Source: JANRKG01 sp033763635 (lineage in GTDB: Bacteria > Cyanobacteriota > Cyanobacteriia > GCF-001939115). From it: a stretch of DNA of 17,147 nucleotides. The position numbers and the translations under genes were made by a program. Below, in pieces: positions 1 through 6,736 of this stretch. Position 1 is the first letter of the stretch; each line of letters opens with the position of its first letter. The stretch spans positions 1-17,147 of the forward strand of contig JANRKG010000428.1 of assembly GCA_033763635.1 (NCBI GenBank). The letters are read 5' to 3'. The notes beneath the pieces are model-generated. The model ran no database searches. It was not told the DNA's origin and was given only the letters and a program-made list of their open reading frames with translations.

Positions 1-963
1 CGCAACCTCATTTCTGCCAACGGAGATCAACTGGCTGCTTCCTTTAGCCGATCAACTACGGGAGGATCGAGCCTGTTCGACTTCAGCTACCGAGTCGTCC
101 TCAATCCGATGAATGGTACGGTGCAGTTGCGCTATGCTCCCAGCGAGTATAAAATTACTGACCCGGCCTTTTCTGCTTTTGGCATTCGTGGCAACAGCGA
201 ATTGTTTGAGCTAAGTTTTCGCCAGCCCGTGATTCGTACTCCCCGGCAAGAACTTGCTTTCTCCGTAGGATTTGCCCGCCAGACAGGACGAACCTTCCTG
301 TTCGATAATTTTGCAACCCCCTTTGGCATCGGACCCGAATCGAACGGCACCAGCCGAACCAGCGTCTTCAAGTTTGGGCAAGACTATATTACTCGTGATG
401 TTCAAGGAGCCTGGGCTTTCCGCTCCCAATTCAACTTTGGGGTGGATTTCCTGGGAGTCACCAACAACCCATCCCCCATTCCCGATGGTCAGTTCTTTAG
501 CTGGTTAGGACAGGCCCAACGGGTTCAGGTTCTCAACAACGATCAAGTTCTGATTGTGCAGGCGGACCTGCAACTCACCCCAGACACGCTACTTCCTTCC
601 CAACAGTTTGTCATTGGTGGGGGGCAATCCTTACGGGGATACCGTCAAAATGCTCGATCGGGGGATAATGGCTTTCGGTTTTCCGCAGAAAATCGGATTG
701 TCGTTCAGCGCAATGAAGCCGGAGCGGCTGAAATCCAATTGGCTCCCTTCATCGACCTGGGTGTAGTCTGGAATACCTCTGGCAACCCCAATGCGCTTCG
801 TAACGAAACGTTCCTGGTGGGAGCCGGGGCGGGAGTTATCTGGCAACCCTTCCCAGGCTTTGGGCTGCGCTTAGACTATGCAGTTCCCTTTATTAGCACC
901 ACCGATCGCGGGAATAACGTTCAGGATTCAGCCTTTTACTTCAGTGTGAATTACCAACTGTAG
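1..963 (+). CDS. Outer-membrane Omp85/ShlB-family transporter, C-terminal part (5' end outside window)
   Basis: The reading frame is open from base 1 to the TAG at 961-963, so about 320 C-terminal residues are visible and the start lies upstream. The translation alternates short amphipathic strands with Gly/Asn/Asp-rich turns, as a membrane beta-barrel does. The motif GGGQSLRGYRQN lies at about 616-651. It contains an LRGY tetrapeptide (631-642) matching the conserved [VIL]RG[YF] loop-6 signature of Omp85/two-partner-secretion transporters. The last strand ends the protein (FYFSVNYQL), as expected for an outer-membrane barrel. By family knowledge, ShlB/FhaC/HecB proteins secrete large partner proteins through the outer membrane after recognition by N-terminal POTRA domains, but those domains are not in the window. 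A BamA/TamA-like Omp85 protein is the main alternative. No partner exoprotein gene is visible. Family is fairly sure, substrate unknown. Confidence 0.8.
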   Translation, partial: RNLISANGDQLAASFSRSTTGGSSLFDFSYRVVLNPMNGTVQLRYAPSEYKITDPAFSAFGIRGNSELFELSFRQPVIRTPRQELAFSVGFARQTGRTFLFDNFATPFGIGPESNGTSRTSVFKFGQDYITRDVQGAWAFRSQFNFGVDFLGVTNNPSPIPDGQFFSWLGQAQRVQVLNNDQVLIVQADLQLTPDTLLPSQQFVIGGGQSLRGYRQNARSGDNGFRFSAENRIVVQRNEAGAAEIQLAPFIDLGVVWNTSGNPNALRNETFLVGAGAGVIWQPFPGFGLRLDYAVPFISTTDRGNNVQDSAFYFSVNYQL

Positions 964-991
964 GGAACGGTTCTATCGATTATCAACGCAG

Positions 992-1019
992 GGGGCAATC
1001 AATCAATTGCCCCTTTTTT
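992..1019 (+). terminator. Intrinsic terminator of the outer-membrane transporter gene
   Basis: A perfect 8-bp stem (GGGGCAAT at 992-999, ATTGCCCC at 1006-1013) encloses a 6-base loop and is followed directly by six T (1014-1019). It begins 29 bases after the stop codon of the upstream gene. This is a textbook Rho-independent terminator. Confidence 0.9.
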
Positions 1020-1063
1020 GTTGGCGAAAGAGGTTTCCAGAAAAGAATTTACCTGTGGGTACA

Positions 1064-1115
1064 CCTTCGACTTCGCTCAGGGCGCGGGTGCTGGTTGAGC
1101 GAAGTCGAAACCAGC
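1064..1115. repeat. Small palindromic repeat locus A (two hairpin units, head to head)
   Basis: Two copies of a 12-base core lie in opposite orientation: TCGACTTCGCTC at 1067-1078 and its complement GAGCGAAGTCGA at 1097-1108. Together they form a perfect 14-bp inverted repeat (1066-1079 with 1096-1109). The second unit is also a hairpin in itself: GCTGGTT (1090-1096) pairs with AACCAGC (1109-1115) around the core. The first unit has only a 3-bp stem (CCT/AGG). A related locus lies at 2145-2201. This resembles REP-like elements or the small dispersed repeats described in cyanobacterial genomes. The assignment to a family is inference. Confidence 0.7.
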
Positions 1116-1182
1116 GGTTAGATTGTTTTTCAGAAATCTCCTTACCTCTCGATACAATGGCTGAAAATGCTTGCCTCTACCA

Positions 1183-2082
1183 ATGAAATCAAAGTTTCTC
1201 CGTTCCCTGATTTTGTTTTTGCTCCCCCTGATTCTGCTGGCAACGATTGCCAGTTGTAGCCCAGGTCAGGGGAAGCGAATCGTTGTCGCCTCTAAAAACT
1301 TCACAGAATCTGTGATTTTAGGAGAACTGCTGGCCCAACAGATTGAAGCCAAAACGGATTTACAGGTCGATCGTAAATTTAACCTGGGAGGCACCCTCGT
1401 CTGTCATCAGGGGATCACATCCGGGGCCATTGATTTATATGTGGAATATACAGGAACGGCTTTGACTGCGGTGTTGAAACAGCCCCCAGCGACCAATCCG
1501 CGTCAGGTTTACGATCGAGTAAAGCAAGCCTATGCCCAGGAATTCCAGCTAGAAGTCACAGAACCGCTCGGCTTCAACAATACTTTTGCGATGATTATCC
1601 GGGGAGAGGAGGCCCAACGGCTTCAGGTCAAAACCCTTTCCCAGGCCGCCAAACACACTCCTCAATGGCGGATTGGTGTAGGGCCAGAATTCTCCGATCG
1701 CCCCGATGGATTACCTGGATTGGCAAAAACTTATGGCCTTAAGTTCGCAGAAGCTCCGCGTGTGATGGATTTAGGTTTACTCTACAAAGCGCTGACTGAA
1801 AAACAAGTGGACCTCGTTGCTGGGAACTCTACCGATGGCTTGATTGCCAGTCTGAAGTTAGCTGTGCTAGAGGACGATCGCCGTTATTTCCCGCCCTACG
1901 AAGCCACCCCGATCGTGCGTCAGCAAACCCTGAAAACCCATTCTGCATTACGACAAGTTCTCACAGATCTGGGGGGGAAGGTCTCTGAAGCGGAGATGCG
2001 TCGTCTAAATTATCAGGTGGACGGCGATCGGCAGGATGTAAAAGAGGTGGTTGCGGAGTTCCGGCAGCAAAAGGGGCTGTGA
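1183..2082 (+). CDS. Glycine betaine/osmoprotectant ABC transporter, substrate-binding lipoprotein
   Basis: This is a 299-residue periplasmic binding protein of the OpuAC/ProX-like class. The ATG at 1183 gives MKSKF followed by a hydrophobic stretch and a lipobox ending IAS-Cys25, so the mature protein is probably lipid-anchored. The frame also extends to a TTG at 1171 (four more residues). I prefer the ATG because a basic N-terminus directly before the hydrophobic core is typical. Conserved family blocks follow: KNFTESVILGELLAQ near residue 38, GAIDLYVEYTGTALT near residue 83, and the LVAGNSTDGLIA segment in the second lobe. Family members capture glycine betaine, choline, proline or related solutes for an ABC importer. 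No permease or ATPase gene is adjacent on either side, so the partner genes must be elsewhere or upstream copies lost. Substrate cannot be read from the sequence. The gene is flanked by palindromic repeat loci. Confidence 0.88.
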   Translation: MKSKFLRSLILFLLPLILLATIASCSPGQGKRIVVASKNFTESVILGELLAQQIEAKTDLQVDRKFNLGGTLVCHQGITSGAIDLYVEYTGTALTAVLKQPPATNPRQVYDRVKQAYAQEFQLEVTEPLGFNNTFAMIIRGEEAQRLQVKTLSQAAKHTPQWRIGVGPEFSDRPDGLPGLAKTYGLKFAEAPRVMDLGLLYKALTEKQVDLVAGNSTDGLIASLKLAVLEDDRRYFPPYEATPIVRQQTLKTHSALRQVLTDLGGKVSEAEMRRLNYQVDGDRQDVKEVVAEFRQQKGL

Positions 2083-2144
2083 GGCGCACTTTTCCCGATA
2101 CTTCTCTGTTTAGAGACATGCAGCAAAATAACATCCCTGGAGAT

Positions 2145-2201
2145 CGGGTTTCGACTTCGCTCAACCCGTGAACTATTGAGGGCTGAGCGCAGCCGAAGCC
2201 C
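2145..2201. repeat. Small palindromic repeat locus B (two hairpin units) between convergent genes
   Basis: Unit one pairs CGGGTT (2145-2150) with AACCCG (2163-2168) around the 12-base core TCGACTTCGCTC. Unit two pairs GGGCT (2180-2184) with AGCCC (2197-2201) around GAGCGCAGCCGA, the complement of the core with two changes. The units face each other and form an imperfect 22-base inverted repeat (2146-2167 with 2180-2201, four mismatches). It lies between the stop codons of two convergent genes (2082 and 2265) and could act as a bidirectional terminator or mRNA 3' end stabiliser, though no T-run follows. It is the same family as the repeat at 1064-1115. Confidence 0.7.
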
Positions 2202-2264
2202 GGTGACTGGCACTTGATTCATTGGTAAATTCCTTAGCGATTCCAACAGAATTTGGCCCTATTT

Positions 2265-4889
2265 CTACAGGGTTTCTGTCAACTGGCGTTTGGCCTCGGC
2301 TAGAGCATCTGCTAATTTGCCTGGGTCACGGCCTCCCGCCTGGGCGAGGTTGGGCCGTCCACCGCCGCCACCGCCACAGATCTTGGCGATCACCCCAATA
2401 AATTTGCCAGCCTGTACCCCTTTCTGGTTGACCGCTGGGCTGAAGGCTGCCACCAGACTGACTTTATCGGCTTCGGGTACTGATCCTAGAACAACAGCCC
2501 CCGATTCTAGCTTTTGCAAAAGCCTTTCCGCTGCTGTCTTCAAGGATTCCGCATCCACTGATCCCATCTGGGCCACCAGCACCTTGAACGCCCCAACCGT
2601 TTCTACCTGACTGAGCAGTTGATCGGATTGGCTCAGGGCGAGTTCTGCCTTCAGGGATTCCAGTTGCTTTTGAGCGGTCTTCAACTCGTTTTGGAGGTTC
2701 GTAACTCGCTCTGGGAGTTCCTCCGGTTTGGCCTTGAATCGATCGCTTAACTCCCGAACTACCCGATCGCGCAGGTTCAGGTACTCCAGTACCGCCGGAC
2801 CCGCTACGGCCTCAATCCGACGAACCCCAGAAGCGACTCCCGACTCAGAGATAATTTTGAACAAACCAATTTCAGCCGTATTGGAAACGTGGGTGCCCCC
2901 ACAGAGTTCCATCGACACCCCAGGGAAGTCCAACACCCGTACCATGTCAGCATATTTCTCGCCAAACATGGCAACCGCCCCCTTCGCCTTCGCCTCCGGG
3001 AGAGGCATGACGGCAATTTGGGCCGTGTGAGCTTCCGCAATCCAGGTATTCACCTGTTCTTCCACCTGCTGCACTTCCTCAGCCGTCAGGGATCGGGGAC
3101 AGTTGAAGTCAAACCGGAGGCGATCGAACGATACCAAAGAACCCGCCTGACCGATACTGTCATCGACTAACTTCTTCAAAGCGGCCTGGAGCAAGTGAGT
3201 TGCCGTATGATGGGCCTGAACCCGTCGCCGACACGCGAGATCGATCTGAGCCGTGACCCGATCGCCCACTCGCAGGGTTCCTCGCTCGATGCGCCCAAAG
3301 TGAACGAAAATGGCCCCTTCTTTCTTGACATCTTCGACCCGCACCAGCACCGTCTCCCCGGACAGGTAGCCCCGATCGCCAATCTGCCCACCGGACTCTG
3401 CATAAAAAGGAGTCTGGTCAAGGGCAATCTGTACAGAGGTTCCCGCACCCGCTTCTGAGACCACTTCTCCAGTCACGAGCAGCAATTTCACATCGGCTGC
3501 ACTGGAGAACTGGGTATAGCCCAAGAACTCAGTCTCATGCAGGTCGTCCGCCAGTTCATCCAGTTTGCCCTGAATCGTCAGATCAATCGTTTCATGGGCT
3601 TCCTGGGCCATTTCCTGCTGTTCCTTCATAGCTTGCTGGTAGCCCTCGACATCCACCGTTAAGCCCCGCTCTTCCGCCACTTCTTGAGTGAGTTCTAGGG
3701 GATAGCCGTAGGTGTCATACAGGGTAAAGGCATCTCGCCCGGAGACCCGTCCCCCCGCCGGAACTTTTTGGAGGATTTCCGCCAAAATTTTTTCCCCCCG
3801 TTCCAGGGTTTTGCGGAAACGGGCCTCTTCCCGCTGCATTTCCGCCTTAATGACTGCTGCCTTGTCCCGTACTTTCGGATAGGCACCCTCTGCCAGGACG
3901 ATCGCCGTTTCCGCTACCTGGGGCGTGAATTCCGTTTCAATCCCAATCAGCTTGCCATGCCGAATCACCCGCCGCAGCAACCGCCGCAACACATACCCCC
4001 GCCCAATATTAGAAGCCGTGATGCCATCGGAAATCATGTGAACTACCGCTCGCACATGATCCCCAATTACCTTAAGGGAAACTTTCGTGTTCTCGTTTGC
4101 TTTGGCATAGTCAATCCCTGCCAGGGAGGCCGCAGTCTGCACGATCGGGAAAATCAAATCAGTTTCATAGTTATTGGGGACGGCCTGTAAAATTTGGGCC
4201 ATCCGTTCCAGCCCCATCCCGGTGTCAATGTTTTTGTTCTTCAAGGGGGTCAGGTTGCCCTCACTGTCCCGGTTGTATTGCATGAACACCAGATTGTAAA
4301 ACTCGATAAATCGGGTGTCATCTTCCAGGTCGATCGTGTCATCCCCCCGTTCTGGATGGAAGTCATAGTAAATTTCTGAGCAGGGACCACATGGCCCCGT
4401 AGGACCCGACACCCAGAAATTATCCTTTTCCCCCATGCGTTGAATGCGCTTCACAGGAACGCCGATCTTGTCCCGCCAGAGAGCAAAGGCTTCGTCGTCG
4501 TCTTCAAAAACGCTCACCACAAGCCGTTCTGGGGGCAGACCAAAAGTTGCCGTTGCCAGTTCCCATGCCCAGATGATTGCCTGTTCCTTGAAGTAATCCC
4601 CAAAGCTGAAATTCCCCAGCATCTCAAAGAAGGTATGGTGACGGGCTGTGCGACCCACATTCTCAATATCATTCGTGCGAATACACTTCTGGGACGTGGT
4701 AGCACGGGGAACTTCTGCCGTGCGCTGCCCCAAAAAAATGGGTTTGAAGGGCAACATTCCAGCGATCGTGAGCAGAACGGTAGGATCTTCCGGCACCAGG
4801 GAGGCACTGGGCAGCACTTGATGACCTCTCGCTGCGTAAAAATCTAGAAATTTTTGTCGAATTTGAGCGCCGCTGAGAGGAGTAATCAT
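2265..4889 (-). CDS. alaS: Alanine--tRNA ligase (AlaRS)
   Basis: This 874-residue cytoplasmic class II synthetase charges tRNA-Ala with alanine. Its length is close to the E. coli enzyme. The N-terminal catalytic core shows the motif-2 region (RTNDIENVG, HHTFFEMLGNFSFGDYF) and GRGYVLRRLLRR. The editing domain carries its metal-binding set: His561 and His565 in HHTATHLL, and Cys663 and His667 in CGGTHV. These deacylate Ser- or Gly-tRNA. A coiled-coil linker (about 720-765) leads to the C-Ala domain with its glycine-rich stretch (KICGGGGGGRPNLAQAGG) near the end. The frame stays open to a TTG at 4925, but the ATG at 4889 (MITPLSGAQIRQKFLDFY) fits the family start and removes a Ser-rich, non-conserved 12-residue extension. 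No clear ribosome binding site is seen. It stands alone and converges on the osmoprotectant-binding gene. Confidence 0.97.
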   Translation of the reverse strand: MITPLSGAQIRQKFLDFYAARGHQVLPSASLVPEDPTVLLTIAGMLPFKPIFLGQRTAEVPRATTSQKCIRTNDIENVGRTARHHTFFEMLGNFSFGDYFKEQAIIWAWELATATFGLPPERLVVSVFEDDDEAFALWRDKIGVPVKRIQRMGEKDNFWVSGPTGPCGPCSEIYYDFHPERGDDTIDLEDDTRFIEFYNLVFMQYNRDSEGNLTPLKNKNIDTGMGLERMAQILQAVPNNYETDLIFPIVQTAASLAGIDYAKANENTKVSLKVIGDHVRAVVHMISDGITASNIGRGYVLRRLLRRVIRHGKLIGIETEFTPQVAETAIVLAEGAYPKVRDKAAVIKAEMQREEARFRKTLERGEKILAEILQKVPAGGRVSGRDAFTLYDTYGYPLELTQEVAEERGLTVDVEGYQQAMKEQQEMAQEAHETIDLTIQGKLDELADDLHETEFLGYTQFSSAADVKLLLVTGEVVSEAGAGTSVQIALDQTPFYAESGGQIGDRGYLSGETVLVRVEDVKKEGAIFVHFGRIERGTLRVGDRVTAQIDLACRRRVQAHHTATHLLQAALKKLVDDSIGQAGSLVSFDRLRFDFNCPRSLTAEEVQQVEEQVNTWIAEAHTAQIAVMPLPEAKAKGAVAMFGEKYADMVRVLDFPGVSMELCGGTHVSNTAEIGLFKIISESGVASGVRRIEAVAGPAVLEYLNLRDRVVRELSDRFKAKPEELPERVTNLQNELKTAQKQLESLKAELALSQSDQLLSQVETVGAFKVLVAQMGSVDAESLKTAAERLLQKLESGAVVLGSVPEADKVSLVAAFSPAVNQKGVQAGKFIGVIAKICGGGGGGRPNLAQAGGRDPGKLADALAEAKRQLTETL

Positions 4890-5504
4890 GGACGTGAAGG
4901 AAGATTGGGAGGGCAAGGATAACAAAAACTAATTCTTTACGAATCTAGCAAGAAAGGGGAATGGGTTGCAGGGCAATTCGGGCGATCGGGGGCAGTTTTT
5001 TGGAAAACCCAGAGGACCGAGCCATTGATTCCAGCAAGGGAAGCGAGAAAGATCGGTAGAAAAGCCCGAAAACTTCTCAATTTTTATCAAGATCCCTCAG
5101 GAGAACTTGCAATTCCCCTCAAGGACATTCCTGGGAAGTTCTATACTCAAGCTAGGGTGGTGACTTTGGAATCAACTGAGTTCATCAGGAATTCTTTCTC
5201 GTCTCGCCATTATCAAATCCGTAAAGTACAGTTGATCAGTCATAACATGAACTGATTTTGGATGAAGAGATGGTGTGATATGTCTATTCCATTCCATCGG
5301 CTATGGAAGCGGGTTAGTGTGTGATGTAGCTCAAACAGGCACAAGAGTTTCGGAAACAATGTTGATCCTCACTTGCGTTCTCTACCGTTCTTGAAGATAT
5401 CCAGGTTTTATTGAAGTCAAGAGTCTTCTGCGTATAGAGATTAGCAAGGGCTGTATTCAGTTATGGCATGTCGTCTGGATGTTTGAGTGAGTCGCTAAAC
5501 GTCG
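4890..5504. other. Divergent intergenic region, no convincing gene
   Basis: These 615 bases separate the divergent alaS and the diguanylate cyclase gene and must hold both promoters, but I find no well-spaced -35/-10 pair. A 76-codon frame at 5025-5255 starts with TTG, with AGAGGA eight bases upstream. It resembles nothing I recognise, so I do not call it a gene. No tRNA, riboswitch or terminator is recognisable. A segment near 5318-5338 looks superficially like a tRNA D-arm but has no matching T-arm. Confidence 0.5.
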
Positions 5505-6524
5505 ATGAACGCTTCTATTCTCGTGGTTGGAGGTGATGATTTCGTTACCACCGTTCTGGGGCATCTTCGGGGTTTGCTTCCCTGCACTATTCAAACTGCG
5601 GCAGCCCCCGAAGATGCAGATCCCTTGATCCAGTCCCAACAACCTGATCTACTGATCCTGCCAGCCAATCAACCGGGCAGTCTGGATCTCTGTATTCAAC
5701 TCAAAGAACAACCCCGCCTCGCATGGATTTACTGCCTGATGGTTGCCCCTACCTATCAAGCTGATCCATCCAGTAAAGAGCTTGTCACCGATCCGATCCC
5801 CATGATAGAAGCTCTGCAAAAAGGAGCAGATGCCTATTGTCATCTCTTTTACACCTCTGAAGTGGGTTTGGTAGGTTCTCTCAATGCTGCTTCTGTGGAA
5901 TTGTTGCGAACCCATGTCCAGGTTGGCCTTCGCATTGTGAACACCCATCGAGAGATCGTTCGCACCAATGATCTGCTCTCTGCGATCGCCCTGTCAGACC
6001 CCTTGACGGAACTCAACAACCGCCGTGCCCTCGAATGGGAACTTCCCCGGCAGATTCAAAATGCCCGGATTCGGTCGGTTCCCCTGAGTTTGGTGATGCT
6101 GGATGTGGACTTTTTCAAATCCATCAACGATACCTATGGTCATTTGGCGGGCGATCGGGCACTCAAACTGCTTTCCCTGCGCCTGCGGAATAATCTGCGC
6201 TTTTACGACACCCCCTTTCGGTATGGAGGTGAAGAATTTGTGATCATTCTGAGCAACACAGATGAACGGGAAGCCCCCCTGATTGCCCATCGCATCTGTC
6301 GCATGATCAGCAGCAAGCAGTTTGTGATCGACCTGTTAGATCGCTCTGTTCATCTCCGAATTACGGTCAGTGCGGGGGTGGCCTCCCTGACCCCAGAGGA
6401 CGATGAGAAGGGGCTGAACTTACTGCGACGGGCCGATCAATATCTGCTGACGGCCAAGAACAATGGTCGGAATCAAGTCGTGAGTTCCCTGATCAGTTTG
6501 CCCAATACCCTCTCTCAAGATTGA
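5505..6524 (+). CDS. Diguanylate cyclase with degenerate N-terminal receiver domain (GGDEF protein)
   Basis: The 339-residue protein has a receiver-like domain (about 1-135) and a GGDEF domain (about 165-330). The signature at 241-245 is GGEEF, a catalytically competent variant, and Arg232-x-x-Asp235 lies exactly five residues before it, matching the product-inhibition I-site. Conserved GGDEF blocks DPLTELNNRRAL, MLDVDFFKSINDTYGHLAGD and VSAGVASL are present. The predicted reaction is 2 GTP to cyclic di-GMP in the cytoplasm. The receiver keeps an acidic pair (Asp11, Asp12), but the phospho-acceptor position in PDLLILPAN is Pro53 and the usual C-terminal Lys is absent, so it probably does not respond to phosphorylation. 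The region before the GGDEF (about 80-110) also carries an insertion relative to a plain receiver. The start ATG is unambiguous although no Shine-Dalgarno is visible. No EAL or HD-GYP partner lies nearby. Confidence 0.92.
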   Translation: MNASILVVGGDDFVTTVLGHLRGLLPCTIQTAAAPEDADPLIQSQQPDLLILPANQPGSLDLCIQLKEQPRLAWIYCLMVAPTYQADPSSKELVTDPIPMIEALQKGADAYCHLFYTSEVGLVGSLNAASVELLRTHVQVGLRIVNTHREIVRTNDLLSAIALSDPLTELNNRRALEWELPRQIQNARIRSVPLSLVMLDVDFFKSINDTYGHLAGDRALKLLSLRLRNNLRFYDTPFRYGGEEFVIILSNTDEREAPLIAHRICRMISSKQFVIDLLDRSVHLRITVSAGVASLTPEDDEKGLNLLRRADQYLLTAKNNGRNQVVSSLISLPNTLSQD

Positions 6525-6577
6525 GATCCAAACGGTTCACGAAAGAGACGCAGCCAATCAAAGCAGGTATGGTACTC

Positions 6578-6619
6578 TGATCAGAAAAACCTGGAAGGTG
6601 ATCAGAAAAACCTGGAAGG
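6578..6619 (+). repeat. Perfect tandem duplication, 21-bp unit x2
   Basis: A 21-base unit starting TGATCAGAAAAACC (6578-6598) is repeated without change at 6599-6619. It lies between the GGDEF gene and the radical SAM gene, about 120 bases before the start codon of the latter. The unit begins with the palindrome TGATCA. It may be a recent slippage duplication or a doubled regulator site. Confidence 0.9.
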
Positions 6620-6727
6620 GAACGGTTGCGATGTTCTGAACTTCCAACCCCGCCCCAATTTTTCAGGGCAAATCTTCACCTGGGCGATCGTCAGCATTCT
6701 CCCTATTTTTCAGCGCTACCGAGGTGT

Positions 6728-6732
6728 GAGGA
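6728..6732 (+). promoter_or_regulatory. Ribosome binding site supporting the start at 6737
   Basis: GAGGA ends four bases before the ATG at 6737. It is close but is the only Shine-Dalgarno-like match in the area. It favours this start over the frame's upstream ATG at 6626, whose 37 extra residues (His/Pro/Phe-rich) look non-coding. Confidence 0.5.
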
Positions 6733-6736
6733 AGTC

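Noticed and set aside
3768..4190. 140-codon plus-strand frame within alaS
   Set aside because: It is an antisense shadow of conserved alaS sequence with no recognisable motif.
4890..4925. 12-residue N-terminal extension of alaS from a TTG
   Set aside because: Family N-termini begin close to the ATG at 4889, and the extension is Ser-rich and unconserved.
5025..5255. 76-codon frame after alaS (plus strand)
   Set aside because: It has a TTG start only, Lys/Arg-rich composition with no recognisable motif, and no neighbour in operon spacing. The Shine-Dalgarno-like AGAGGA is not enough.
5310..5385. tRNA-like segment (TAGCTCAAACAGG resembling a D-arm)
   Set aside because: There is no T-arm consensus, no anticodon stem and no acceptor pairing.
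6626..6736. Upstream ATG extension of the radical SAM protein
   Set aside because: The 37 added residues have no resemblance to a domain, while the ATG at 6737 has a nearby GAGGA.
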